Below, in pieces: positions 36,095-44,908 of a stretch of 64,000 nucleotides of DNA. The stretch is taken from the NCBI GenBank assembly GCA_023230855.1, contig JALNWQ010000007.1:1-64000 (forward strand), written 5' to 3'. Numbering within the stretch: position 1 is the stretch's first letter; every line of letters starts with the position of its first letter. The notes under the pieces are model-generated. The model was not told where the DNA came from and did no database searches. It saw only the letters and a list, made by a program, of their open reading frames with translations. The DNA is from Solirubrobacteraceae bacterium (GTDB lineage: Bacteria; Actinomycetota; Thermoleophilia; Solirubrobacterales; Solirubrobacteraceae). Made by a program: the position numbers and the translations under genes.

Positions 36095-36818
36095 CGCCGT
36101 CCGGAGGCCGCGTCCCGGCCCTCGAGCCCGCCGACCTGCGCGTGCTCATCGTCGACGACGACCCAGTCGGCGCCCGGCTCACCGAGAGGCTCCTCACCGC
36201 GCGGTCCTCGGCGGCACGAGCCCGCTCACCGGCCTGCCGGGCAACGCGCTCCTGTCGTCGGCGGTCCGCGAGCGCCTCGACGCGGACGGGCCGTTCGCGC
36301 TGCTCCACGTCGACATCGACCACTTCAAGCCGTTCAACGACCGCTACGGGTACGTTCGTGGCGACGCCGCGATCCAGATGACCGCCGAGGTGCTCGAGCG
36401 GGCGGCGGACGACGTCGACCCGACCGGCGCCGTCGTGGCCCACATCGGCGGCGACGACTTCGCCGTCGTCACCACCGTCGACGCGGCCCGTCCGGTCGCC
36501 GAGCGGGCCGTGCGGGCGTTCGACGACCGCGCGCGGGAGCTCCACGACGCCGACGACGTCGACGCGGGCGGCCTGGTGGGCCACGACCGCGACGGCCACG
36601 AGCGACTCCACCCGTTGCTGTCGCTGTCGATCGGCGGCGTGCTGTGGCCGGCCGGAACCCCCGCGACCCCGATGGACGTCGCCGACGCGGCGGTCACGTT
36701 CAAGCGTCGGGCGAAGGCCGACGTCGGCTCCGCGGTCGTCATCGGCGTCCCGGGCGCCTCCGCCGCCCCGGACCCGGACAAGGACCGGCGAGCGAGGCCG
36801 ACGCCGCCGGACGGCTAG
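36091..36818 (+). pseudogene. Broken REC-GGDEF diguanylate cyclase
   Basis: ATG 36091 overlaps the kinase stop and encodes the first strand and helix of a receiver domain (LRVLIVDDDPVGARLTERLL). After about 40 codons the homology jumps to the linker and GGDEF domain in a different frame, from 36204: GGTSPLTGLPGNALL, HVDIDHFKPFNDRYGYVRGD, HIGGDDFAVV (GGDDF in place of GGDEF), and LSLSIGGVLWP. About 90 receiver codons, including the phosphorylation Asp, are missing. This looks like an out-of-frame internal deletion. The downstream part has an in-frame ATG (36378) but only within the domain. Confidence 0.75.
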
Positions 36819-36928
36819 ACCGGGCCGGGACGGCCCTGAGCGGGCCTCCGACGGCAGGCGGTGGCGGGCCGATCAGCGACGCGTGGTTCGTGGGGCCGCG
36901 CCCCGGCCCGCCCTCGAGGCGGGCACGG

Positions 36929-39103
36929 TCATGGCCCCCACAGGCGGACGATCGCCAGCGTCGTGGCGTCGACGCCCTCCCCTCGGGGCGGCCCGCCGAC
37001 CCGGCGATCGACATGACGGATCGACAGCGTCGCCCGGCCGACGAGGCGGGCGTCGGCGTCGACGGCTCCGTCGAACAGGCTGCGGATCGACGCGCCGGCC
37101 GCGACGACGAGGACCGGACGGGTGCGGGCCACGGCGTGCAGCCACCGCAGCAGGGTGGGGTCGCCGAGCTCGAGCCGTGGCGGCGTCGCGGTCAGGCCAC
37201 CCGGACCGGTCGTGACGACCGCGCGTCCGCGGGACGCCAGAGCCGGCCCCAACGCGGCCCACGCGGTGTCGTCCGGCCCGACGAGCACGAGGGGCCGGCC
37301 GCCCGGGCCGGCCGCCCGATCGATGAGCGCGTCGATCCGGTCGACCTGCTCGGGCACGCCGTCGTACTCGGTGACGGTCACGGCGGGCCGCGCCGCCCAC
37401 ATCGACAGTCCGAGCGCGACGACGACCGACGCCCCGAGGACCGAGGCCACCACGCCGCGCAGTCGGCGCGTGACGCGGGCCGCCTCGATCGCCGACCACA
37501 GCCACGCGACCGTGGCGCCGGCGAGCGCGACGGTGACCGGGAGCGCGGCCGGGAGATAGCGCCGGGCGGTCCAGTACTGGTCGGCCACGACGACCTGGGG
37601 GCGACCCGACACGAAGGCGAGCGCGATGACGCCGGCGATGACGATCGGCGCCGCGGCGAGCGCGGACCGGGGCGGCCGGACGAGCCCGAGGAGCGCAGCG
37701 ACCACGCCCGCCGTGACGAGCAGGACCGTCGGGGGCGTCGCGTACGTCGCGAAGATCTCCAGGCCCTCCGTCGGCGGCGCCAGCGCCACGGACGTCCCGA
37801 CCACGGCGACGACCACCGCGGCGGCGCGCCGGGACGGCCGGGAGCGGGCGACGCGCGCGACGCCGACGACCCACCGTGGCGCCGGGGCCGGCGGAGGGCG
37901 CCGCGCCCGGAGCGCCGCGCCGACGACCACGGCCGTCGTGGCGATCGCGATGGCGACGACGATCGCCACGCCACCGACGACGTCGACCACCCGGGCGACG
38001 TTCTCGGCGGTGTAGCCGTCGGTGACGAGCGCCGCCCGCGCGGCCGCGTAGGCGACCGCCGGGACGAACCCGATCGCCAGCCACGTGGCGGCGCCGGACC
38101 GACGACGGGCGAGGACCGACGCGAGGAGCGGACCGACGACGAGCAGCGGCCAGGCGTCGGGCCGCACGAGCGCCGCCGAGCCGAGCAGCAGCCCCGCCGC
38201 GGCCGCCGCCCGCCGCCCGCCGCCGCGGAGCGCCACGGCGCCCAGGACGCCGCCCCCGAGCAGCGTGGTGGCCGCCACGACCTCGGTCATCGGGTACCGC
38301 GAGAAGTAGACGAGCGCCGCGTTGGAGGCCATGAGCGCCATCGCGACCCCGCCGGCCAGGCGTCGCCGCGCCGGCCGGACGAGGAGCTGCGCCAACGCCC
38401 CGACGAGCAGCACAACGATCACCCCGCCGAGCGTGATGACCCATTGGCCACCGCCGCCGGTGACGGTGGCCCCGGCGGCCATCGCGGCGGGGGCCAGGTG
38501 GTAGCCGTGGGGCACGAGGTCGCCGCCGCGGGTCACGAAGAGCCCGGGCAGCGGCCGGTCGCGATCGAGCCCGAGCTGCCCGGTGCCGCCGAACCGTCGC
38601 AGGCCGTCCTCCACCACGGGGTCCGGCCGCACCGTCATCCGTCCCTCGTCGCGCAGCCGCTCCGACGTCAGGACGTAGTGGCCGGCGTCGCGCCCCCCCA
38701 GGTCGAAGGCGTAGGCGGGGATCGTCGCCGCACCCGCCCCGACGAGCGCGAGCACGACGAGCGTCCCGGGGGCGACCCGCGACGCGGCCCCCCGGGCGGT
38801 CCGCCACGTCGCCGCGACGAGCGCGAGCGCCGCCGTTGCCAGGACCTCGGGCCCGAAGGCCCCGACGTCGGCGGCCGCGAGCGCCACCGCGCCGAGCGCG
38901 GCGTACGGCACGGCGAGCGCCACGCCGAGGCGCAACGCCCCGGGCCACGACGCGGTGGTCGTCCCGAGCAGGCCGTGGCCGACGGCGCCGAGCAGCACGG
39001 CGACCGCGGCGGCGCCGATCGGTCGCACCGGCTGGAGCGCGGCGGCGGCCGCCACCAGCAGCGCGACGAGCGCGACGAGCGGCGTGGACGGGCCGCGGGG
39101 CAC
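36929..39103 (-). CDS. Polytopic membrane protein, GT-C glycosyltransferase-like
   Basis: The product is 724 aa from GTG 39103, or 736 aa from TTG 39139. About 12 or more hydrophobic segments are visible (LVALVALLVAAAAAL, VITLGGVIVVLLVGALAQLL, VAIVVAIAIATTAVVVGAAL and others). The first large extracytoplasmic loop contains FDLGGRDAGHY, similar to the Asp-containing loop of GT-C lipid-linked glycosyltransferases. A soluble C-terminal region of about 150 residues follows. Substrate unknown; a cell-envelope role is likely. Confidence 0.7.
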   Translation of the reverse strand: MPRGPSTPLVALVALLVAAAAALQPVRPIGAAAVAVLLGAVGHGLLGTTTASWPGALRLGVALAVPYAALGAVALAAADVGAFGPEVLATAALALVAATWRTARGAASRVAPGTLVVLALVGAGAATIPAYAFDLGGRDAGHYVLTSERLRDEGRMTVRPDPVVEDGLRRFGGTGQLGLDRDRPLPGLFVTRGGDLVPHGYHLAPAAMAAGATVTGGGGQWVITLGGVIVVLLVGALAQLLVRPARRRLAGGVAMALMASNAALVYFSRYPMTEVVAATTLLGGGVLGAVALRGGGRRAAAAAGLLLGSAALVRPDAWPLLVVGPLLASVLARRRSGAATWLAIGFVPAVAYAAARAALVTDGYTAENVARVVDVVGGVAIVVAIAIATTAVVVGAALRARRPPPAPAPRWVVGVARVARSRPSRRAAAVVVAVVGTSVALAPPTEGLEIFATYATPPTVLLVTAGVVAALLGLVRPPRSALAAAPIVIAGVIALAFVSGRPQVVVADQYWTARRYLPAALPVTVALAGATVAWLWSAIEAARVTRRLRGVVASVLGASVVVALGLSMWAARPAVTVTEYDGVPEQVDRIDALIDRAAGPGGRPLVLVGPDDTAWAALGPALASRGRAVVTTGPGGLTATPPRLELGDPTLLRWLHAVARTRPVLVVAAGASIRSLFDGAVDADARLVGRATLSIRHVDRRVGGPPRGEGVDATTLAIVRLWGP

Positions 39104-39169
39104 GGTGGGGGCGGGGACGTCGGCGATGGCGGAAGTCAACCACCACCGCCGGGTGCGACGATGCGCCGC

Positions 39170-39844
39170 ATGAGCAGCGAGATCCGCGTGGCCGTGGCCG
39201 GCGCCGCCGGCCGGATGGGGCAGACCGTGTGCGACGCCGTGGAGGCGGCCGAGGGGATGGTCCTCACCGGTCGGGCCGACCCGGCGCTGGGCACGTCGCT
39301 CGCCGACGTCCTGCCGGACGCCGACGTCGTCGTCGACTTCACCCGGCCCGACACCGCCCTGGGCAACGCGATCCAGTGCGTCGAGGCGGGCGTGCACGTC
39401 GTCATCGGCACGTCCGGGTTCGACGTCACGCAGCTGGAGGGACGCGGCACCGCCAACGCCTTCTTCGGCCCGAACTTCGCGATCGGGGCGGTCCTCATGA
39501 TGCGGTTCGCCACCGAGGCGTCCCGGCACATGGCGCGGGCCGAGATCATCGAGCTCCACCACGACAAGAAGCTCGACGCGCCGTCCGGGACCGCGGCCCA
39601 CACCGCCGCGCTCATCGGCGACGCCACCGGCGTCGAGCCGCCGATCCACTCGGTCCGCCTGCCGGGCCTCGTCGCCCACCAGGAGGTCGTCCTCGGCGGG
39701 ACCGGCGAGACGTTGACGATCCGCCACGACTCGCTCGACCGCTCGTCGTTCATGCCCGGGGTCGTCCTGGCGATCCGTCGGGTGGGATCGCTCACCCACT
39801 CGCCCACGGTGGGCCTCGACAAGCTGCTCTTCGACGAGGCCTGA
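39170..39844 (+). CDS. dapB: 4-hydroxy-tetrahydrodipicolinate reductase
   Basis: This 224-aa enzyme performs the second step of the diaminopimelate pathway. NAD(P)-binding is by RVAVAGAAGRMGQTV; the catalytic region is ELHHDKKLDAPSGTAAHTA with His and Lys; GTSGF and a C-terminal SFMPGVVLAIRRVG follow. ATG 39161 in the same frame would add three residues. It is divergent from the membrane-protein gene and convergent with recD2 (7-bp gap). Confidence 0.95.
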   Translation: MSSEIRVAVAGAAGRMGQTVCDAVEAAEGMVLTGRADPALGTSLADVLPDADVVVDFTRPDTALGNAIQCVEAGVHVVIGTSGFDVTQLEGRGTANAFFGPNFAIGAVLMMRFATEASRHMARAEIIELHHDKKLDAPSGTAAHTAALIGDATGVEPPIHSVRLPGLVAHQEVVLGGTGETLTIRHDSLDRSSFMPGVVLAIRRVGSLTHSPTVGLDKLLFDEA

Positions 39845-39851
39845 CCGGACG

Positions 39852-42173
39852 TCAGCCGGTCCGGCCGGCGGCCACCGCGGCACGGACCCGGTCCGGCAGC
39901 GCGGTGAACCGGGTGGCCCCGTCGACGCGGCCGAGCGCGTGCGTGACCGCCGCGGGGTCCGCGACGAGCACGCAGGCCGTCTCGGCCCGCGTGACCGCGG
40001 TGTAGAGCAGGTTGCGGGTGAGCATGTGCCGGTGCTCGCCCGGCACCGGGACCACGACCACCGGCACGCTCGAGCCCTGCGCCTTGTGCACGGTGCAGGC
40101 GTAGGCCAGGTCCCAGGTCTCGAGCCGTGACGTCGGCAGCGCGAGCGTGCGCCCGTCGTCCATCCGCACCGTCGCGTCGGCGCCGGCGACGCGCACGAGC
40201 ATCCCCAGCTCGCCGTTCATGACCTCGGCGTCGTGGTCGTTGCGGGTCTGCATCACCCGGTCGCCCTCGCGCAGCAGCGCCCCGCCCGTGCCGGTCACCG
40301 CCGAGCCGCCGCCGGGGTTGAGGACCTCGCGCAACCGACGGTTGAGCTCGTTCACCCCGCACGTGCCGCGCCGTTGGGCGGCGAGGACCTGGACCCCGCC
40401 GACGGCGTCGACGTCGTAGTGGGCGGCCAGCCGGGTCGTCGCCAGGTCCAGGACGAGGTCGGCGATCGCGGTGGGGTCGCGCCGGTCGATGAGGAAGAAG
40501 TCCCGGATGACGTCGTCGGCCGGGCCGGAGCCGGGGTCGGACGCGCCATCCGGCCGGCCTCGCGGCCCGCCGCTCCCGTCCCCGTCGGGCCGGTCCCGGG
40601 CCGTGCCGCCCGCGTCGGCGGCCTGCGAGGGGGCCTCCAGTGGCCAGGCGCCGCGGTTGATCCGGTGGGCGGCCCGGACGATGAGCGACCGCTCGGCCTG
40701 CCGGAAGATCCGGGTGAGCCGCACGGCCGGAGCCACCCCGGACTCCAGCAGGTCCTGGAGGACGCGGCCCGGACCGACCGGCGCGAGCTGGTCGACGTCG
40801 CCGACGAGCAGGACGTGGGTGCGCGGCCCGACGGCCCGCAGGAGCGCGACCGCCAGGTCGAGCGAGAGCATCGACGCCTCGTCGACGACGAGGACCCCGC
40901 CGTCGGCGATCGGATCGTCCTCGTCGTGCTGGAACCCCGATCCCGGCACGAACCCGAGCAGGCGGTGGACGGTGGTCGCCGGTGCGCCCGTCGCCTCCGT
41001 CAGGCGCCGGGCCGCCTTGCCGGTCGGCGCGCAGAGCAGGAGCGGCAGGTCGTCGCCGTCGCCGGAGGTCGAGGCCGCCTCGACCGCGCGGACGAGCGCC
41101 CGCATCGTCTGGGTCTTGCCGGTGCCCGGGCCGCCGGTGAGGACCGTCAGGCGTCGCGTCGCGACGAGCCGCACCGCGTCCCACTGCTCCTGGGTGGCCT
41201 GCGGCTCGCCGTCGCGTGCGTCCGGTGGCGTGTCGGGGAGCTCGAGGTCGAGCGTCGGCGCGGCGCGGGCCAGCTCGGCGACGAGCGACGCGACCATCCG
41301 CTCGTCCTCGTCGAGCTCGAGCGTCGCGACCCGGTCGTCCTGCTCGACGACGATCCCGTCGGCGACGAGGGCGCGCACGGCGGACGCGATCGGACGGTGG
41401 TCGTCGGCGCCCCCGGCGGCCCGCGACCGCAGCAGGCGCACGGTCCGCGACACGAGGTCGTCGTGGGGCAGATGGCAGTGCCCGTCGAGCTCGGCGTCGC
41501 GCAGCGCCTGCAACGCCGCGGCCCGCAGGCGGTCGTCCCCGGTCGGGTCACGGCCGAGCGCCAACGCGATCCGGTCGGCGGTGAAGAACCCGATCCCGCT
41601 GCGCGCGGTCAGCCCGTACGGGTCCTCGCGCAGCCGCGCGACGTCGGGTGCGTCGCCCATCGACCGGACGACCCGGGTGATCGTCGCGGCGTCGACGTGG
41701 TGGCGCTCCAGCAGGAGCCGCACCGCCCGGCCGCCCTCCTCGGACCGCCAGTGCTCCACCGCCTCGTCGAGCTTGGCGCCCGAGAGCCCCCGAACGCGCC
41801 GCAGCACGTCCCGGGGATCGACGGCCAGTCGGTCCAGCAGGTCGGGGCCGAACCGCTCGATGAGCCGGCGCGCCGCGACCGGCCCGACGCCCGGGACGCG
41901 CTGCAGGACGCGCGAGACCGCCTCGTCCTCGTCGCCCTCGATCGGCTCGAGCCGATCGACCCGGAACCGCTCGCCGTGCTTGGGGTGCGGCGACCGGCGG
42001 CCCACCGCCCGGGCACGGTCGCCGACGTCCAGGTGCCCGACCGGGCCGACGAGGACCTCGTGGTCGCGGCCGGGCGACGCGAGCGCGTCGAGCACCGCGA
42101 AGCTGCCGTCGTCGTTGCAGAACCGCACGCCGACGATCTCCACGTCGAGGACCTCGTCACCGGTGCGCGCCAC
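39852..42173 (-). CDS. recD2: RecD2-type ATP-dependent DNA helicase
   Basis: The 773-aa protein is a superfamily 1B 5'-3' helicase acting without RecBC. The N-terminal region has tandem helix-hairpin-helix motifs (RVPGVGPVAARRLIERFGPD, RRVRGLSGAKLDEAVEHWRS). Walker A is TGGPGTGKTQTMRAL, Walker B VLVVDEASM; motif III is LLVGDVDQLAPVG and motif VI LLYTAVTRAETACVL. An acidic/Gly insertion near residue 530 is unusual. GTG 42173 is chosen from a TAGAGT box 7 nt upstream. Confidence 0.92.
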   Translation of the reverse strand: MARTGDEVLDVEIVGVRFCNDDGSFAVLDALASPGRDHEVLVGPVGHLDVGDRARAVGRRSPHPKHGERFRVDRLEPIEGDEDEAVSRVLQRVPGVGPVAARRLIERFGPDLLDRLAVDPRDVLRRVRGLSGAKLDEAVEHWRSEEGGRAVRLLLERHHVDAATITRVVRSMGDAPDVARLREDPYGLTARSGIGFFTADRIALALGRDPTGDDRLRAAALQALRDAELDGHCHLPHDDLVSRTVRLLRSRAAGGADDHRPIASAVRALVADGIVVEQDDRVATLELDEDERMVASLVAELARAAPTLDLELPDTPPDARDGEPQATQEQWDAVRLVATRRLTVLTGGPGTGKTQTMRALVRAVEAASTSGDGDDLPLLLCAPTGKAARRLTEATGAPATTVHRLLGFVPGSGFQHDEDDPIADGGVLVVDEASMLSLDLAVALLRAVGPRTHVLLVGDVDQLAPVGPGRVLQDLLESGVAPAVRLTRIFRQAERSLIVRAAHRINRGAWPLEAPSQAADAGGTARDRPDGDGSGGPRGRPDGASDPGSGPADDVIRDFFLIDRRDPTAIADLVLDLATTRLAAHYDVDAVGGVQVLAAQRRGTCGVNELNRRLREVLNPGGGSAVTGTGGALLREGDRVMQTRNDHDAEVMNGELGMLVRVAGADATVRMDDGRTLALPTSRLETWDLAYACTVHKAQGSSVPVVVVPVPGEHRHMLTRNLLYTAVTRAETACVLVADPAAVTHALGRVDGATRFTALPDRVRAAVAAGRTG

Positions 42174-42180
42174 CCCCCGG

Positions 42181-42186
42181 ACTCTA
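42181..42186 (-). promoter_or_regulatory. Candidate -10 box of recD2
   Basis: TAGAGT on the minus strand ends 7 nt before GTG 42173. Confidence 0.5.
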
Positions 42187-42254
42187 CGGGCCGGACCGGG
42201 CGGCCCACGGGACGTCAACCCGTCGCGCCGGGCGCTCTGGGAGGATTCATCGGC

Positions 42255-43109
42255 GTGGCATCCCTCGGCCGGATCATCACCGCGATCGTCACGCCGTTCG
42301 ACGCGCGCTATCACGTCGACGAGGACGCGTTCGTCGGGCTCATGCACCACCTGGCCGACAACGGCAGCGACGGGTTCGTCGTCGCCGGCACCACCGGCGA
42401 GGGATCGACCCTCGACGACGAGGAGCACCTCGCGCTCGTCGAGCTCGCGGTCCGCGAGCGACCGGCCGGCGCCACGATCATCGCCAACGCCGGGTCCAAC
42501 GACACCCGCCACTCGATCCACCTGACCGAGCGGTGCACCGAACTGGGCGTGGACGGCACGCTCAACGTCGTCGGCTACTACAACCGGCCGAACCGTCGCG
42601 GCATCGTGCAGCACTACCGAACGGTCGCCGCGGCGACCGACCGGCCGATCGTCATCTACAACATCCCGTCACGGTCGACGATCAACCTCGACCCGGACCT
42701 GCTCGCCGAGCTCGGCCAGATCGAGCACGTCGACGCGCTGAAGCAGGCCAACGGCGACGAGCTCCAGCCGATCGACGGCCTGGACCTCTACGCCGGCAAC
42801 GACGACATCCTCGGTCGCACGCTCGACCTGGGCGGCGCCGGCGGCATCTGCGTCGCCAGCCACCTCGTCGGCCCGCGGATGGCGGAGATGGTCACCGCGA
42901 CGCCGGAGCGCCGCGCCGAGATCGACGCCGAGCTGCACGACCTCTACGAGGTGCTGGGCGTCACCGTCAACCCGATCCCGGTGAAGGCCGCGCTCGACCT
43001 CGCCGGTCACCCGGTCGGCGGACTGCGCCTGCCGCTCGTCGAGGCCGACGCCGGGGAGCGCGAGCGGATCCGCGCCGTACTGGCGGACCTGGGGCTCCTC
43101 GCCGCGTGA
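42255..43109 (+). CDS. dapA: 4-hydroxy-tetrahydrodipicolinate synthase
   Basis: This 284-aa class-I aldolase condenses pyruvate and aspartate semialdehyde. TGEGSTLDDEEH, YYNRPNRRGIVQHY (catalytic Tyr) and the Schiff-base Lys in VDALKQANGD are visible; the IVIYNIPSRSTINL strand is typical. GTG 42255 follows GGGAGG (42239-42244). It lies 410 bp from dapB's coding end on the same strand but is separated by the head-on recD2 gene. Confidence 0.95.
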   Translation: MASLGRIITAIVTPFDARYHVDEDAFVGLMHHLADNGSDGFVVAGTTGEGSTLDDEEHLALVELAVRERPAGATIIANAGSNDTRHSIHLTERCTELGVDGTLNVVGYYNRPNRRGIVQHYRTVAAATDRPIVIYNIPSRSTINLDPDLLAELGQIEHVDALKQANGDELQPIDGLDLYAGNDDILGRTLDLGGAGGICVASHLVGPRMAEMVTATPERRAEIDAELHDLYEVLGVTVNPIPVKAALDLAGHPVGGLRLPLVEADAGERERIRAVLADLGLLAA

Positions 43110-43230
43110 TCGACGCCGTCGCCCACCGCCGGGCCCTGCCCGGACGTTTATCCGCGCTCCCGCCCGGCGGGACGCACCAACCCCTTGCGCGCGACCGACG
43201 GCGTCGCGCCCGAAGAACGGACACCCTTCC

Positions 43231-44904
43231 ATGACCGGAACGCTTCGCGTGCTGCCCCTCGGCGGCCTCGGTGAGATCGGCAAGAACATGACCGTCGTCG
43301 AGTACGACGGCAAGATCGTCGTCATCGACGCCGGAGTGCGGTTCCCGACCGCCGAGCAGGTCGGCATCGACCTCGTCCTGCCGGACTTCAACTACCTCAA
43401 GGACCGCGCCTCGGACATCGAGGCGATCGTCATCACGCACGGTCACGAGGACCACATCGGGGCTCTGCCCTTCCTCCTGAAGATGCTCGGCGGGGCACGC
43501 CACGCGCCGAAGATCTACGGCCGTCCGCTGACGATGGCGATGGCCCGCAGCAAGCTCGACGAGCACCGCCTCAAGGACGTCCAGCTCACCGACGTCAAGC
43601 CCGGGCAGAAGGTCCGCACCGGCAAGGCGTTCGAGCTCGAGTTCGTCCACGCCACCCACTCGATCCCGGACTCGTGCAACGTCGCGGTGACGTCCGCGAT
43701 GGGCACGCTGCTCTTCACCGGCGACTACAAGTTCGACCAGAACCCGGTCGACGGGCCCCCGGCGGACTTCCTGCGCCTGGCCCGGTTCGGGTCGGAGAAC
43801 CTGCTCATGGTGCTCGGCGACTCGACGAACGTCGACCGGCCCGGCTGGTCGCCGAGCGAGTCGCTCGTCGGGCCGGCGCTCTTCGACGTCTTCGCCCGCC
43901 AGCGCGGACGGATCATCGTCACGTCGTTCGCGTCCAACCTCCACCGCGTCCAGCAGGTCATCGACGCCGCCGCGCAGCTCAACCGCAAGCTGTGCCTCAT
44001 CGGTCGGTCGATGAAGAAGAACACGAACATCGCCCGGGCGCTCGGCATCCTCGACATCCCCGAGGGGCTCATCGTGCAGCCGCGCGAGCTCGAGCACCTG
44101 CCCGACCACCGCGTCGTCGTGATGTGCACCGGGTCGCAGGGCGAGCCGCTCGCCGCGCTGCGGCGCATGGCCTACAAGGACCACCCGCAGATCCGGATCA
44201 AGGACGGCGACACCGTCGTCTTCTCGGCCACGCCGATCCCGGGCAACGAGCGCGCGGTGAACGACACCGTCGACATGCTCTACAAGGCGGGCGCGACCGT
44301 CATCACCCCGAAGGACGCGCCGATCCACGCGTCGGGCCACGGCTACCAGGAGGAGATGAAGCTCATGCTCAACCTGACGAAGCCGAAGTACGTCATGCCG
44401 ATGCACGGCGACTTCCAGCGCCTGCAGGCGCACAAGCGGATCGCCGTCGGCCTGGGGATCCCCGAGGCCAACGTCTTCTGCGCCGAGAACGGCCTGCCGG
44501 TCGAGATCGACAAGCGCGGCGCCCGGTTCGGCAAGCCGATCGGGGGAGGCGTGCTCTACGTCGACGGGGTCGAGATCGGCGCCCCGGCCGACGCCGCCCT
44601 GCGCGACCGGCGCTCGCTGTCGGCGGACGGCCTGTTCGTCGTCGTCGCGACGATCGGCGACGAGGACGGCAAGACCGTCGCCGACCCGGAGCTCCTGTTC
44701 CGCGGCGTGCCGTTCAAGCACGACGACGAGAAGCTCCTCGACGCGCTGCGCGACCAGGTCGACGCGTCGGTCGAGCGGGCGGCCGCCGACGACATCCACG
44801 ACCTCGACGAGATCCAGCGGATCATCCACGACGACATCGCCCAGCTCGTGTGGGAGCGGATCAAGCGCCGGCCGATGATCATGCCGGTGGTCGTGGCGGT
44901 CTGA
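43231..44904 (+). CDS. rnj: Ribonuclease J
   Basis: The 557-aa metallo-beta-lactamase/beta-CASP RNase has endo- and 5'-exonuclease activity. Zinc-binding HGHEDH is at residues 70-75; HATHSIPDSCNV and TGDYKFDQNP follow; the beta-CASP motifs include SFASNLHRVQQVI, PGNERAVND and HASGHGYQEEMKLML. The C-terminal dimerisation domain is complete. It follows dapA, a common actinobacterial pairing. The 121-bp spacer (43110-43230) shows no clear promoter. The stop is 4 bp from the convergent kinase stop. Confidence 0.95.
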   Translation: MTGTLRVLPLGGLGEIGKNMTVVEYDGKIVVIDAGVRFPTAEQVGIDLVLPDFNYLKDRASDIEAIVITHGHEDHIGALPFLLKMLGGARHAPKIYGRPLTMAMARSKLDEHRLKDVQLTDVKPGQKVRTGKAFELEFVHATHSIPDSCNVAVTSAMGTLLFTGDYKFDQNPVDGPPADFLRLARFGSENLLMVLGDSTNVDRPGWSPSESLVGPALFDVFARQRGRIIVTSFASNLHRVQQVIDAAAQLNRKLCLIGRSMKKNTNIARALGILDIPEGLIVQPRELEHLPDHRVVVMCTGSQGEPLAALRRMAYKDHPQIRIKDGDTVVFSATPIPGNERAVNDTVDMLYKAGATVITPKDAPIHASGHGYQEEMKLMLNLTKPKYVMPMHGDFQRLQAHKRIAVGLGIPEANVFCAENGLPVEIDKRGARFGKPIGGGVLYVDGVEIGAPADAALRDRRSLSADGLFVVVATIGDEDGKTVADPELLFRGVPFKHDDEKLLDALRDQVDASVERAAADDIHDLDEIQRIIHDDIAQLVWERIKRRPMIMPVVVAV

Positions 44905-44908
44905 CCGC

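Noticed and set aside
36378..36818. Separate intact gene for the GGDEF part from ATG 36378
   Set aside because: It would begin in the middle of the GGDEF domain, after the LTGLPG and DIDHFK motifs, so it is a fragment of the broken gene.
36929..39844. Plus-strand frame opposite the membrane protein gene that runs into dapB
   Set aside because: The part upstream of 39161 is low-complexity Arg/Gly/Asp sequence with no domain, while the minus strand shows clear membrane helices. Only the dapB part is real.
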